In this document: piece after piece, positions 44,958-55,740 of the stretch
Position numbering within the stretch: position 1 is the stretch's first letter
How the letters are laid out: the number at the start of each line of letters is the position of its first letter
Source: Bacteroides intestinalis
Lineage (GTDB): Bacteria > Bacteroidota > Bacteroidia > Bacteroidales > Bacteroidaceae
DNA: 64,000 bases
Assembly: GCF_003464595.1 (NCBI RefSeq)
Contig: NZ_QRZF01000015.1
Span: 1 to 64,000 of the forward strand
Reading direction: 5' to 3'
The notes under the pieces: model-generated
The model's database searches: none
Seen by the model: the letters and a program-made list of their open reading frames with translations, nothing else
Told to the model about the DNA's origin: nothing
Program-made: the position numbers and the translations under genes

Positions 44958-46328
44958 TTATTTATTCTTCAACTTATACTCATTGTACGCCTTCCACATA
45001 TCAGGTACCCCATATCCATAGATATTATCGGGGAAATCTGCACGGTCACCGGACCGACGCACCAATTCAATCACTTCCTTTGCCGTCAACTTCGGACAAG
45101 CCTGCCACAAACAAGTCACCATACCACACATGATAGGCGAAGAGAAAGAAGTACCATTGGCCCGTCCCTGATTGCCATCGGGACGGATGACGTCTGATCC
45201 TAACCCCACTGCAACAACATCAGGCTTCACACGATGGTCTGCAGTATTTCCAATAGATGAGAAAGGTGCCAATATTGCTTTCTTATTGACAGCACCTACC
45301 GTCAATACATTTTCCGCATCTCCCGGAGGGGTAATTTTCTTCCAGGAGCCCGTACCGGAATTGCCTGCACTACATACCAACACCATTCCCTTATCAGCAA
45401 TGCGGGAAGCCTGGCGAGACATCAATGCATGCCGTCCATCCAAATCACGGTATTTATAATTCTTTGATTTGTCATCAAACGTATAATACCCCAAAGAGGT
45501 ATTAATCACATCCACTCCCACACTATCGGCAAATTCTACGGCAGCCGACCAATAATCCTGCTCTACCAAATGCTCCGAATATTCGTCTTCACTACGAAGC
45601 AACCAGAAAGAAGCTTCGGGTGCTGTCCCGGTCATGATCTCAGGCTGATTCATTCCAATACAAGACAGAACGCTCAAACCGTGACTGCTCTCCGCAAAAA
45701 TATCCGCTTGGGGATTCACAAAATCTTTTGTACCCAAAATATGAAGATTCTGCATAGCAGTAATCTTATCTACATTGTGGAAACCGGCATCAATAACTGC
45801 AATCGTCATTCCCTGACCTTTGAAACCAGCTTCATGCAATTTATCTCCATTACTCAGTTGAACCTGAGTGATGGCACACCCATAGATACTATCCGGATGT
45901 ATGGTTGGTTGATTGATTACAGAATCCCGTTCCGTTGACATTGTCGGTTTATCAGCACCGGGAGAGAACCACACCTTTTCCGTAGAACGTACAAAAGGTA
46001 ATGCTGCAATGCGGTCTATCAAAGTAGTATCATTACAAGATACTGTTACAAAATTATCCCATTTTCCAACCACTACGATATTCACTCCCAGTTTGCGGAT
46101 TTCATCTATATATTTGCGGCATACCGGAAGATCAGTAGAATCAATTGGAAGATTCTGCTTTTTACGGCGCTCAATAGCCTTTTCCGACAAGAACTTCTCA
46201 GGACGTTTTAATGAATACTCTGTAGCAGCCTTGTCTTTTAAGCTGATGCGATACTTCAATGAATCTTGCTGTGCGGACACACCTGTCATAAACAGGGTGA
46301 AAGCCAAAAGAAGAAATAATTTTCTCAT
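44958..46328 (-). CDS. S8 subtilisin-like serine protease (secreted)
   Basis: A 456-residue protein with a signal peptide (about 1-19, VSAQ end). An N-terminal propeptide-like stretch precedes an S8 domain with the triad Asp in IAVIDAGFHNV, His in ESSHGLSVLS and Ser in NGTSFSSPIMC, plus the oxyanion Asn in SAGNSG. It lies 18 bases after mnmA in the same direction. No sorting domain is seen at the C-terminus, so it is probably periplasmic or secreted. Confidence 0.93.
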   Translation of the reverse strand: MRKLFLLLAFTLFMTGVSAQQDSLKYRISLKDKAATEYSLKRPEKFLSEKAIERRKKQNLPIDSTDLPVCRKYIDEIRKLGVNIVVVGKWDNFVTVSCNDTTLIDRIAALPFVRSTEKVWFSPGADKPTMSTERDSVINQPTIHPDSIYGCAITQVQLSNGDKLHEAGFKGQGMTIAVIDAGFHNVDKITAMQNLHILGTKDFVNPQADIFAESSHGLSVLSCIGMNQPEIMTGTAPEASFWLLRSEDEYSEHLVEQDYWSAAVEFADSVGVDVINTSLGYYTFDDKSKNYKYRDLDGRHALMSRQASRIADKGMVLVCSAGNSGTGSWKKITPPGDAENVLTVGAVNKKAILAPFSSIGNTADHRVKPDVVAVGLGSDVIRPDGNQGRANGTSFSSPIMCGMVTCLWQACPKLTAKEVIELVRRSGDRADFPDNIYGYGVPDMWKAYNEYKLKNK

Positions 46329-46346
46329 TCTATTATTATCTATTAC

Positions 46347-47426
46347 TTATTTATTTTCTGCAATAACCAGACCAATGCCACGCTGGGAAGCGATAAACGA
46401 GCCACCCACTACCCGCCTTCCGATATAAAAGACAGCAGATTGTCCCGGTGCAATGGCTGAAGCCTCCGACGCAAAATGCACAAACAAACGTTCGTCTTCC
46501 AATCTTTTCACTGTACATGGAATCGGTTTACTACGATACCGGATACGTACTGATAAATCCGGGGTCGAAAAGAACTCCTGCTCATCAATAATATGGTCCT
46601 GCTCAGCCAACATATATTCAGTCTGCAATTGTTCGGCATCCCCTAACATCACTGTATTTTTCAGTGGATTGATCTTCAATACATAGGCTGGTTTACCTAA
46701 AGCTATTTCCAAGCCTTTCCGCTGCCCAATGGTATAATAGGGAAAACCTTTATGTTCCCCCAGCTTCACACCTTCAGAATTGACAAACCATCCGGGACCT
46801 ATTTCCCTGTCAATTTCAGGGCTATGTTCACGCAAGAAGTCACGATAATCACCTTTAATGAAACAGACCTCCATACTTTCACCTTCTTCGGCCTTCAACT
46901 GATAACCTTTCTCACGCAAATACTCACGCACCTGTAGCTTCGTATAAGTTCCCAATGGAAAAATGCAACGTTTCAGCACATCCTGTCCCAATCTCCAGAG
47001 AAAATAAGATTGGTCCTTCTTTTCATCGTCTCCGGCAACGATATATACTTTTTCATTCTTTTCTTCCAAACGAGTATAATGTCCGGTAGCAATCCATGCA
47101 CAATCCAATTTATCCGCCCATTCCGTCAGTATGCGAAACTTGAACATAGGATTACACATCACACACGGATTGGGTGTCCGTCCCTGACAATATTCATCTA
47201 TAAAGTTCTGTACAATCACTTTACGAAAAGCCTCACGTTCATCAGCTACATAGTGTTCAATCTCCATACTATCGGCAAGCTGACGGGCCTCTACAGGTTC
47301 ATCTCCCCATACCCACATGGTAAGGCCCACTATCTCATAACCTTGTTCCTTCAACATTAAACAGGTAGCGGTACTATCTATACCACCGCTCATGCCTACC
47401 AATACTCGCTTTTCAGATCTATTCAT
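46347..47426 (-). CDS. mnmA: tRNA-specific 2-thiouridylase
   Basis: A 359-residue enzyme with the PP-loop [15 protein letters not shown] at the N-terminus, the two catalytic Cys regions ([10 protein letters not shown] near 100 and MEVCFIKG near 190), [19 protein letters not shown] and a C-terminal beta-barrel GQSAVFY. It makes s2U34 in tRNA. Two or more mnmA-type genes are common in Bacteroides. A -7 box is at 47452-47459. Confidence 0.93.
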   Translation of the reverse strand: MNRSEKRVLVGMSGGIDSTATCLMLKEQGYEIVGLTMWVWGDEPVEARQLADSMEIEHYVADEREAFRKVIVQNFIDEYCQGRTPNPCVMCNPMFKFRILTEWADKLDCAWIATGHYTRLEEKNEKVYIVAGDDEKKDQSYFLWRLGQDVLKRCIFPLGTYTKLQVREYLREKGYQLKAEEGESMEVCFIKGDYRDFLREHSPEIDREIGPGWFVNSEGVKLGEHKGFPYYTIGQRKGLEIALGKPAYVLKINPLKNTVMLGDAEQLQTEYMLAEQDHIIDEQEFFSTPDLSVRIRYRSKPIPCTVKRLEDERLFVHFASEASAIAPGQSAVFYIGRRVVGGSFIASQRGIGLVIAENK

Positions 47427-47451
47427 TTGGGAGATTCATTTTATTAGCTTA

Positions 47452-47459
47452 CAAAAATA
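47452..47459 (-). promoter_or_regulatory. Probable -7 box (TATTTTTG, minus strand) for mnmA
   Basis: CAAAAATA on the plus strand reads TATTTTTG on the minus strand and lies 26 bases ahead of the mnmA start. No exact -33 element was seen. Confidence 0.4.
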
Positions 47460-47485
47460 CATGATTTCGGGCAGAAGAAATAGAA

Positions 47486-47510
47486 AAGGCATACCTTTTT
47501 AGCATGCCTT
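47486..47510 (-). terminator. Small terminator after the metallophosphatase gene
   Basis: AAGGCAT (47486-47492) pairs with ATGCCTT (47504-47510), and on the minus strand the stem is followed by TTCTATTTC. It overlaps the stop codon of the gene starting at 48406. Confidence 0.55.
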
Positions 47511-48406
47511 CACAGAAAATACTTAAACGACCGGGAAGGCACTCTTCCACATCCTCTCACCAAGATAGAATCACGAGTAAGTTCCACAATAGAATATGCA
47601 TTTTGCTTCTCTGTCTCTATCATTCCCTCATGTGTTATCATTGGGATTCCTTTATAATAGCCGAATGCTCCAGCATGGTGATGTCCCGAAAAGACAGCTT
47701 TCACACATGGATACTTTGAAATAGTATTCAGAATTTCCACATTATTCAAAGCTGTAAACTCACTTTCCGGATAGAGCGGATGATGTGTAAAGATTAGCAC
47801 ATTATTCTTATTCTTCTCACATTCAGCTAACAAATTATCCAGCCATTTCATCTGTTTCTTACTGACTCCCCCATTCCATCTATATCCTTGTTTGCCGCCA
47901 GTCTGTTTTATATGCTTCAGCATCTCAGCCAGTTCCTGCTCTTTTTCAGTTCCTACGACATGAGCATATGCCGAAACTTCATTGGTATTCAACATAATAA
48001 AAATCCAATTTTGTTTCTGAAACGAGTAATACCCGGCAGGCATATTCAACTGCCTGTATAGAACAGAGACATCTGCCACCTCTTTATAATCATGATTACC
48101 CGTAAGATGATAAATCTCACGATCCAAACGAGAGAGACAAGACATGATTGTTTTTAAGTCGCTGTTTTTTCTATCAACAATATCCCCCAAATTAATTGTA
48201 AACTCCACATTCTGCCGATTGAAGTAACTGACACAAGTGTCCATTTTTCGTAGTGTCTCCCTATAGAACCGCGTATTTTCTGAAGGACAATCGGCATATT
48301 GCGCATCAGCAAACAACCCGAATTTGAGAATAAGAGGAGCATCTTGGGCCAATACATTGCCACAGAGGAAAGCCAGATATACAAATAATGTGATGAATGT
48401 TTTCAT
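47510..48406 (-). CDS. Calcineurin-like metallophosphatase (exported)
   Basis: A 298-residue protein with a signal peptide (about 1-20, VLAQ end). Metal-binding motifs are present: DAQYAD, LGDIVDRKN, LTGNHDYK, FTHHPLYP and FSGHHHAGAFGYY. It would hydrolyse a phosphate ester in the periplasm; the substrate is unknown. A -7 box is at 48460-48467. Confidence 0.9.
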   Translation of the reverse strand: MKTFITLFVYLAFLCGNVLAQDAPLILKFGLFADAQYADCPSENTRFYRETLRKMDTCVSYFNRQNVEFTINLGDIVDRKNSDLKTIMSCLSRLDREIYHLTGNHDYKEVADVSVLYRQLNMPAGYYSFQKQNWIFIMLNTNEVSAYAHVVGTEKEQELAEMLKHIKQTGGKQGYRWNGGVSKKQMKWLDNLLAECEKNKNNVLIFTHHPLYPESEFTALNNVEILNTISKYPCVKAVFSGHHHAGAFGYYKGIPMITHEGMIETEKQNAYSIVELTRDSILVRGCGRVPSRSFKYFL

Positions 48407-48459
48407 AATAACAAGCTATTTATAGTTATAAACAAAGTTCTCAAGTCGTTTCAACGTTC

Positions 48460-48467
48460 CAAATTTA
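48460..48467 (-). promoter_or_regulatory. Probable -7 box (TAAATTTG, minus strand) for the metallophosphatase gene
   Basis: CAAATTTA on the plus strand reads TAAATTTG on the minus strand and lies 54 bases ahead of the start at 48406. No exact -33 element was seen. Confidence 0.4.
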
Positions 48468-48658
48468 CAGTTTTTCATCCTACCAGACTGATTTAAATCG
48501 TCCGAAAAAACAATTAATATTGTCCACATAAGTTTTGAATCATAAACGAGTCTCCCCCTCATAGATAGACATGTAACAAAAATGCAATATCTATGACACA
48601 AAAACATCACACGTATGTCCGACCTTTGCCGCCATAAATTAATCGACTACAACTTATT

Positions 48659-49714
48659 ATGAAGAAAAGCGCATTCATGCTGCTCATCGCCCTGCTGCCA
48701 CTGGCCGCAATAGCTCAAAATCCGTACCGCAATGAAGACGGAAAGAAGGTAGACAAAGAAGAATTGGAAACGAAGGATTATCTGCCGGAAATACACGGGA
48801 CCATCCGCACCAAATTTGAGTACCAAACAGAAATGGCTGCCAGCCGTTTTGAGGTACGCAACGCACGTATCAGCATCACCGGCAACGTGCTGCCCATCGT
48901 AGCTTATAAAGCTGAAATCGACCTATCCGATGAAGGACAAATAAAAATGCTGGATGCCTATGCACGCCTTTTCCCGATAAAGGATCTGACGGTCACAGCC
49001 GGACAAATGCGCGTACCGTTCACCATCGATGCCCACCGATCTCCACACCAACAATATTTTGCCAACCGCTCATTTATAGCGAAACAAGTAGGTAATGTAC
49101 GTGACGTTGGTGTTACATTGGGCTATAAATTAGGAACCGAAGTACCTGTCACTTTAGAAGGGGGACTCTACAATGGTTCGGGGCTGACCAATCAAAAAGA
49201 GTGGCACAAAGAGGTGAATTATTCCGCCAAAGCACAGTTTCTCTTTGCCAAGAAGCTAAACCTCGCTTTAAGCATACAGAGCATACAGCCACAGGACGTA
49301 CGGATAAATTCGTATGACATCGGTGCTTTCTATGAATTCGGACGCTTCCACATTGAAGGGGAATACTTGTATAAAACCTATGCAGACAATGCCTACGACA
49401 ATGTACATGCTGTAAATAGTTTCATCAACTACGACCTACCTTTGCGAAAAGTATTCAATAAAATGTCTTTCCTGGCACGTTATGACATGATGACCAGCCA
49501 AAGTGATGGCAAAGCCATCGATGAAGAAACCGGAGCTTTAGCCACCACTGACTACAAACGTCATCGCGTGACCGGTGGTATCACATTTAGCCTCAGTAAA
49601 GCATTCCGCACGGACCTTCGACTGAACTTTGAGAAATATTTCTATGCTAAAAACAGTATTGCCAAAGAGTCCGAACAAGACAAAATAGTGCTGGAACTAA
49701 TGGTCAGATTCTGA
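48659..49714 (+). CDS. Phosphate-selective porin O/P-type outer-membrane protein
   Basis: A 351-residue protein with a signal peptide (about 1-20, AIAQ end) followed by beta-barrel strands, including RTKFEYQTEMAASRFEVRNAR, split as RTKFEYQ and SRFEVRNARI, the segment GQMRVPFTIDAHRSP and a C-terminal aromatic end LELMVRF. This matches the OprO/P-like family. Substrate is not clear. Confidence 0.85.
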   Translation: MKKSAFMLLIALLPLAAIAQNPYRNEDGKKVDKEELETKDYLPEIHGTIRTKFEYQTEMAASRFEVRNARISITGNVLPIVAYKAEIDLSDEGQIKMLDAYARLFPIKDLTVTAGQMRVPFTIDAHRSPHQQYFANRSFIAKQVGNVRDVGVTLGYKLGTEVPVTLEGGLYNGSGLTNQKEWHKEVNYSAKAQFLFAKKLNLALSIQSIQPQDVRINSYDIGAFYEFGRFHIEGEYLYKTYADNAYDNVHAVNSFINYDLPLRKVFNKMSFLARYDMMTSQSDGKAIDEETGALATTDYKRHRVTGGITFSLSKAFRTDLRLNFEKYFYAKNSIAKESEQDKIVLELMVRF

Positions 49715-50050
49715 CACCTTTATTGGGAAGATATACTCCTCCAGAGCATACCTGAGCCATACTTGCTCCGTACCATCTCCGTGTTTTCTCCGTATAAAGG
49801 TACCTCTGAGTGGAGAATGTACGGAGCAAGTACGGTCTTGATACGGTTCGGATATGGAGCAGATATAAAGTGAATGCACCACACAAGAAAAGCGAATTGT
49901 AAGAATAAGAGATTATAAGCAGTATCATTCAAAGTTATCGAATAATATAATTTCAGTTATTTTATAAAATATAGATTATCTCTTTCTAAAACTTTCCATA
50001 CAAAGTTTGATTATTTGCCTGAAAAATCTTATATTTGAGTAAATAACTCA
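49715..50050. other. 336-base gene-free region with an inverted repeat
   Basis: It carries a 13-bp perfect inverted repeat (49761-49773 ACTTGCTCCGTAC and 49819-49831), with several further copies of CTCCGTA, followed by A+T-rich sequence and a promoter at 50006-50037. Several overlapping short frames on the minus strand here share the same bases and are not credible genes. Confidence 0.6.
50006..50037 (+). promoter_or_regulatory. Bacteroides promoter for the gene at 50051
   Basis: TTTG at 50006-50009, a 20-base spacer and TATATTTG at 50030-50037 match the consensus. Transcription would start only a few bases before the ATG at 50051, so the transcript may be nearly leaderless. Confidence 0.7.
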
Positions 50051-50908
50051 ATGCTTATGGCAAATCCGATTATTCCGGGAATACCCGAAGCAGAACAAGA
50101 ACTGTTGTATCAGAAACTAAACGAATACAACCGGGGAAGAACATCTTACAAAGATGCAGGTGCTTATCTGGTAGCACTGCCCCGTCCCGATTACCCCCGT
50201 TATTCATTATGGATTTATTCTCCACTACCCGAACGCCAGTCTATTTTTTACATTCAAGACCTTTCTACAGATATTCATGAAAGCCTGCGGGCCGCAAGCA
50301 GTCTATGTTATTACTCTCCCCGCTGCATGCTACTGGTGGAGTATAATGCTAAACGTATGCAAAGTAAGGGGGACGATATTATTGCTTTCGGGAAATATCA
50401 CGGACACTTCCTGCACGAAATCTTCCGCATCGACCCGAGTTATGTTAGTTGGATTGCCTATAAATTCACTCCCCGCATTCCTAAACAGGAACGTTTTGTA
50501 CAGATAGCACAGATATACCATTCCGTTCATCTGGATATTCAAAAACGACAGGCAAGGCAGAAATATTCCACCAGCCGCTTTCTGGGTAAGGAGGGAGATA
50601 AAGTAGAGAATCTAACGCTGAAAGTACTACGTGTACGGTTGGAAGACGATCCTTACAAAACAATGGTCAAAGGAACAACTCCCTATTTTCATGTCCGGCA
50701 GATACTTACACTGGAAGACCCTATCGGCAATCTGGTCACTTTCCGGGTAAGTTCCCGCACTGCAAGCCGGGAATCGTGCCAAGTACCCGGTACAGAGCAC
50801 GCTTTCCAACCAGGTGAAACGGTATTTATCGCTTCAGCACGTATCTCATGCACCTTTACTTCGGGAAACAAGCAATATACGCGGCTTAATTATGTTAAGT
50901 TTAAATAA
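50051..50908 (+). CDS. Uncharacterised protein with exonuclease X C-terminal-like segment
   Basis: A 285-residue cytoplasmic protein with no signal peptide. The middle has DIIAFGKYHGHFLHEIFRID followed by PSYVSWI (about 110-140), which resembles the C-terminal segment of exodeoxyribonuclease X and DUF3820 proteins (FGKYKGK-type). The C-terminal ~90 residues look like an OB or beta-barrel fold (TPYFHVRQILTLEDP). No catalytic exonuclease motifs (DEDD) are present, so it is probably a binding protein rather than a nuclease. ATG at 50051 or 50057 could be used. Confidence 0.7.
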   Translation: MLMANPIIPGIPEAEQELLYQKLNEYNRGRTSYKDAGAYLVALPRPDYPRYSLWIYSPLPERQSIFYIQDLSTDIHESLRAASSLCYYSPRCMLLVEYNAKRMQSKGDDIIAFGKYHGHFLHEIFRIDPSYVSWIAYKFTPRIPKQERFVQIAQIYHSVHLDIQKRQARQKYSTSRFLGKEGDKVENLTLKVLRVRLEDDPYKTMVKGTTPYFHVRQILTLEDPIGNLVTFRVSSRTASRESCQVPGTEHAFQPGETVFIASARISCTFTSGNKQYTRLNYVKFK

Positions 50909-50966
50909 TCATAAAAGATAAGCCGGTCTCTTTCCTGTTAAAAACATTCGTCCTTACTTTGCCGAT

Positions 50967-51047
50967 AGAAAAGGGGGTGCTATAAATATAGCTGAGATTA
51001 TACCCAATGAACCTGATACGGTTAGTACCGTCGAAGGGAATTTTTCT
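50967..51047 (+). promoter_or_regulatory. TPP riboswitch (THI element)
   Basis: The conserved THI features are all present: GGGGTGC at about 50974-50980, GCTGAGA at 50991-50997, ACCC with TGAACCTGAT at about 51008-51015, and CGAAGGGAA at 51032-51040. P1 can be formed by AGAAAA (50967-50972) and TTTTCT (51042-51047), and P3 by GCTATA and TATAGC around an AA loop. It lies 72 bases before thiE and should lower thiamin gene expression when TPP is abundant. Confidence 0.93.
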
Positions 51048-51118
51048 TCTTATCTTCTTACTATTCGTTTATACTACTGCCCCTTTCTGCAAGTATAATT
51101 TCTAAATTCAGAATTTGA

Positions 51119-51739
51119 ATGTTTGACGTACAATTCATTACGCATTTTACGGCATCCATTTCTTATCCGGACTCCGCACGTATAGCCCTCGAAGGAGGCT
51201 GCCGCTGGGTTCAACTTCGGATGAAAGATGCTTCCGAAGAAGAACTGAAGACCACAGCCATGCACGTGCAGGAACTCTGCCGCCAATACGGAGCTACTTT
51301 CATCATTGATGATCATGTAGATCTGGTGAAAGAAATTGGTGCGGACGGTGTCCACTTAGGAAAACTGGATATGCCGATAGAAGAAGCAAGGAAAATGCTG
51401 GGCAAAGGGTTTATTATCGGTGGAACCGCCAACACATTTGCGGACATCAGGCAACATGTTGCCGATGGTGCCGACTACATAGGTTGCGGCCCTTTCCGTT
51501 TCACAACTACCAAGCAAAAATTATCACCTATCCTGGGACTGGACGGCTACCGTTCCATACTTGCACAAATGCAGGAGGAAGGCATATCCATCCCTATTGT
51601 TGCAATCGGTGGAATCACACGCGAAGACATTCCATCCCTGAAAGCATTAGGGCTGAGTGGGATAGCGCTAAGCGGCGGTATTCTGAAAGCAGAGAATCCT
51701 GTACATGAAATGGAGACAATTATACGACTGACCCAATAG
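51119..51739 (+). CDS. thiE: Thiamin-phosphate synthase
   Basis: A 206-residue TIM-barrel enzyme. It shows VQLRMKDASEEEL, FIIDDHVDLVKEIGADGVHLG, IGGTANTF and IAIGGITREDIPSLKALG-type residues at the phosphate-binding end. It joins HMP-PP and thiazole phosphate. It is directly under the TPP riboswitch and is followed 17 bases later by thiC. Confidence 0.94.
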   Translation: MFDVQFITHFTASISYPDSARIALEGGCRWVQLRMKDASEEELKTTAMHVQELCRQYGATFIIDDHVDLVKEIGADGVHLGKLDMPIEEARKMLGKGFIIGGTANTFADIRQHVADGADYIGCGPFRFTTTKQKLSPILGLDGYRSILAQMQEEGISIPIVAIGGITREDIPSLKALGLSGIALSGGILKAENPVHEMETIIRLTQ

Positions 51740-51753
51740 CAATCAATTAGTGA

Positions 51754-53481
<1,728 letters not shown>

Positions 53482-53547
53482 ACTTTTAGAGTATCTCTCT
53501 TTGTATTATTCATAAAGAACAAAATAACTTTTTAAACTTATAAGAAC

Positions 53548-54321
53548 ATGATTGAAACAAAAGTATCCAAAGGTATCATTAGTACCTATTTTGAGAAATT
53601 AGAAAGAAACCTTGATCTGGATGTAGCCATTGTAGGTGGTGGCCCGTCGGGTATCGTAGCTGCTTACTATCTGGCAAAGGCCGGATTGAAAGTAGCACAG
53701 TTTGACCGTAAACTTGCCCCCGGCGGTGGCATGTGGGGTGGCGCTATGATGTTCAACCAGATTGTAATTCAGGAAGAAGCCATTGATATTATAAAAGAAT
53801 TCAATATCAACCACGAGAAGTATGAAGACGGGCTCTATGTAATGGACTCTGTGGAAAGTACTTCCGCATTGCTTTACCATGCCGTACATGCAGGAGCCAC
53901 CGTATTCAACTGTTATTCTGTAGAAGATGTTATTTTCAAAAATAACACAGTAAATGGAGTAGTCGTAAACTGGACTCCCGTATTGCGCGAAGGTATGCAC
54001 GTAGACCCACTGAACATCCTTGCCAAAATAGTAGTGGACGGAACAGGACACGACAGCGAAATCGCCGCTACCGTGGCACGCAAAAATGGCAGTCGCCTGG
54101 CCACCGAAACAGGTGGTGTGATTGGTGAACGTTCATTGGACGTAATTGCAGGAGAAGAAGAAGTAGTAAACGGTACAAAAGAAATTTATCCGGGACTGTA
54201 CGTTTGCGGTATGGCAGCTTCTGCCGTTTCGGGAACTCCACGCATGGGCCCTATCTTCGGCGGCATGTTGATGTCAGGTAAAAAGGTTGCTGAAGAGATT
54301 ATTGCAAAGTTGAAGAAATAA
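53548..54321 (+). CDS. thi4: Thi4-type thiazole synthase (sulfide-dependent form by sequence)
   Basis: A 257-residue FAD/NAD-fold protein with the N-terminal VAIVGGGPSGIVAAYYLA, the PGGGMWGGAMMFN segment, the catalytic loop GMHVDPLN and IVVDGTGHDSEI, and the C-terminal GMAASAVSGTPRMGPIFGGM. The sacrificial Cys of eukaryotic Thi4 aligns with His151, as in archaeal enzymes that take sulfide from solution. It would make the thiazole unit in place of ThiG/ThiH/ThiS/ThiF, none of which is in the window. It completes the riboswitch-controlled operon. Confidence 0.92.
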   Translation: MIETKVSKGIISTYFEKLERNLDLDVAIVGGGPSGIVAAYYLAKAGLKVAQFDRKLAPGGGMWGGAMMFNQIVIQEEAIDIIKEFNINHEKYEDGLYVMDSVESTSALLYHAVHAGATVFNCYSVEDVIFKNNTVNGVVVNWTPVLREGMHVDPLNILAKIVVDGTGHDSEIAATVARKNGSRLATETGGVIGERSLDVIAGEEEVVNGTKEIYPGLYVCGMAASAVSGTPRMGPIFGGMLMSGKKVAEEIIAKLKK

Positions 54322-54513
54322 ATCTTTCATAGACTATTTTCCCATATATACCGAGCGAGCGATTATCCGTTTCTACGATGTCACATACAATTGATAGAGA
54401 CGGAAATCTTTCGCCCGTATATTGTTTTATCCTTTTGTGACCTTGCTAAATCTATTTTTCTTATCAGGTGTTATTTTCTCCGGCAGAAATTATCAATGAA
54501 CAACAAAATTATA

Positions 54514-54521
54514 TAACTTTG
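54514..54521 (+). promoter_or_regulatory. Probable -7 box (TAACTTTG) for the lipoprotein gene
   Basis: TAACTTTG matches TAnnTTTG and lies 51 bases before the start at 54573. No exact TTTG stands at the -33 position. Confidence 0.4.
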
Positions 54522-54572
54522 TTTCCTACGAACACTTTGATAAATATTTAGCAAATTTATTACTGACACATC

Positions 54573-55706
54573 ATGAAATATTTCTTCTTTTTAGCAGTAA
54601 GCATATTATTAGCCTCATGCAGGAATAATAATACGGGGAGCAATACTCAAAACAATATCTTACAGGCAGATCTACGGCCCTCGACACTATCTATACATGA
54701 AATTTTTGACAGTATTCAGGTGATTCCTCTGGAAACGACAGATAGTTGTCTGCTGAGAGCTCCTGTAAAAATCACTACCGGTAACAACAGAAACTATATC
54801 CTTGACTGGAAAAGTTTCCAAGTATTTGTATTCGATGACGAAGGGCACTTCCTGCATACAATCGGCAAGAAAGGACAAGGTCCCGGAGAGTATCGGGAAG
54901 TTTATGACATGATTGTGGATGAAAGCCGGAAACAGGTAAAGTTGCTTTCACCTTTCGGTAGTTTATATGTTTATGATCTGGAAGGGCAGTTCATTAAGCA
55001 GATACGGTTACCGGAAAAAAGTAATTACCAGTCTATGGTAGCGATGGGAGACAAAATCATAACATGGACAATTCCCAATAGTAGCGACGAACCGTGTATC
55101 ACCATTGTGGAGGCAGATACCGGAAAAGAGGTGAATAGTTTATGGAAAGGATCACGCATCCTGAATTCCGTAGCACCGGGCAATTTCTATACTTATCATA
55201 AGAAAAGCTACTTTGCTCCTGCTTTTCACGATAATGCGGTCTATGAGATTACGGAAGATAGCCTGCTATTAGCTTATAAATGGGATTTTGGCGAAGACAA
55301 CATCGATATCTCCAGCTATAAATTTACTTTTACCGACGACAATCAGGCAGAAGAAGGACGGCTTCTAACCCAATATCTGAAAGAGAATACGATACCTTAT
55401 TTACTAAGATCACAATATCAGAATGAAAAGTTCTTTTATGCCGGATTATCATACGGTTGGTTTCCGAATCTGACTTTAAAGAATCTTTTTTACCGGAAGA
55501 GCGATGGAAAGAGTTTCTTATTCAAGGACACCCAAGAGGGGATACTGATCAGGCCGGAAGCTTTTGAAGATGAATATATCATGCAGTTTTCTTTCAATGA
55601 AGAATTCGAAGCGTATCAATCCGTATTGACTCCGGAAGAATATCAGAAATTGATGTCCCGGCAGGAGGATGATAACCCTTGCCTCATTAAATTATACTTC
55701 AAATAA
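54573..55706 (+). CDS. 6-bladed beta-propeller lipoprotein
   Basis: A 377-residue lipoprotein (box LLASC, Cys16). The pattern matches the Bacteroides 6-bladed propeller family: FDSIQVIPLETTD, YILDWKSFQVFVFDDEG, IGKKGQGPGEYREV and VYDLEGQFIKQIRLPE. Such proteins sit in the outer membrane or periplasm and bind peptide or glycan ligands. It lies between the two thiamin blocks but has its own promoter and is not obviously linked to thiamin. No catalytic residues were seen. Confidence 0.82.
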   Translation: MKYFFFLAVSILLASCRNNNTGSNTQNNILQADLRPSTLSIHEIFDSIQVIPLETTDSCLLRAPVKITTGNNRNYILDWKSFQVFVFDDEGHFLHTIGKKGQGPGEYREVYDMIVDESRKQVKLLSPFGSLYVYDLEGQFIKQIRLPEKSNYQSMVAMGDKIITWTIPNSSDEPCITIVEADTGKEVNSLWKGSRILNSVAPGNFYTYHKKSYFAPAFHDNAVYEITEDSLLLAYKWDFGEDNIDISSYKFTFTDDNQAEEGRLLTQYLKENTIPYLLRSQYQNEKFFYAGLSYGWFPNLTLKNLFYRKSDGKSFLFKDTQEGILIRPEAFEDEYIMQFSFNEEFEAYQSVLTPEEYQKLMSRQEDDNPCLIKLYFK

Positions 55707-55740
55707 GAAACCGGCTATCATTTTCATGGGAAGAAAAAGA

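Noticed and set aside
48416..48610. 64-codon open frame on the minus strand
   Set aside because: It covers the promoter region of the metallophosphatase gene and has no family-like content.
49697..49932. Several overlapping 60-74-codon frames on the minus strand
   Set aside because: They share the same bases in different frames, lie over an inverted repeat and have no family-like content.
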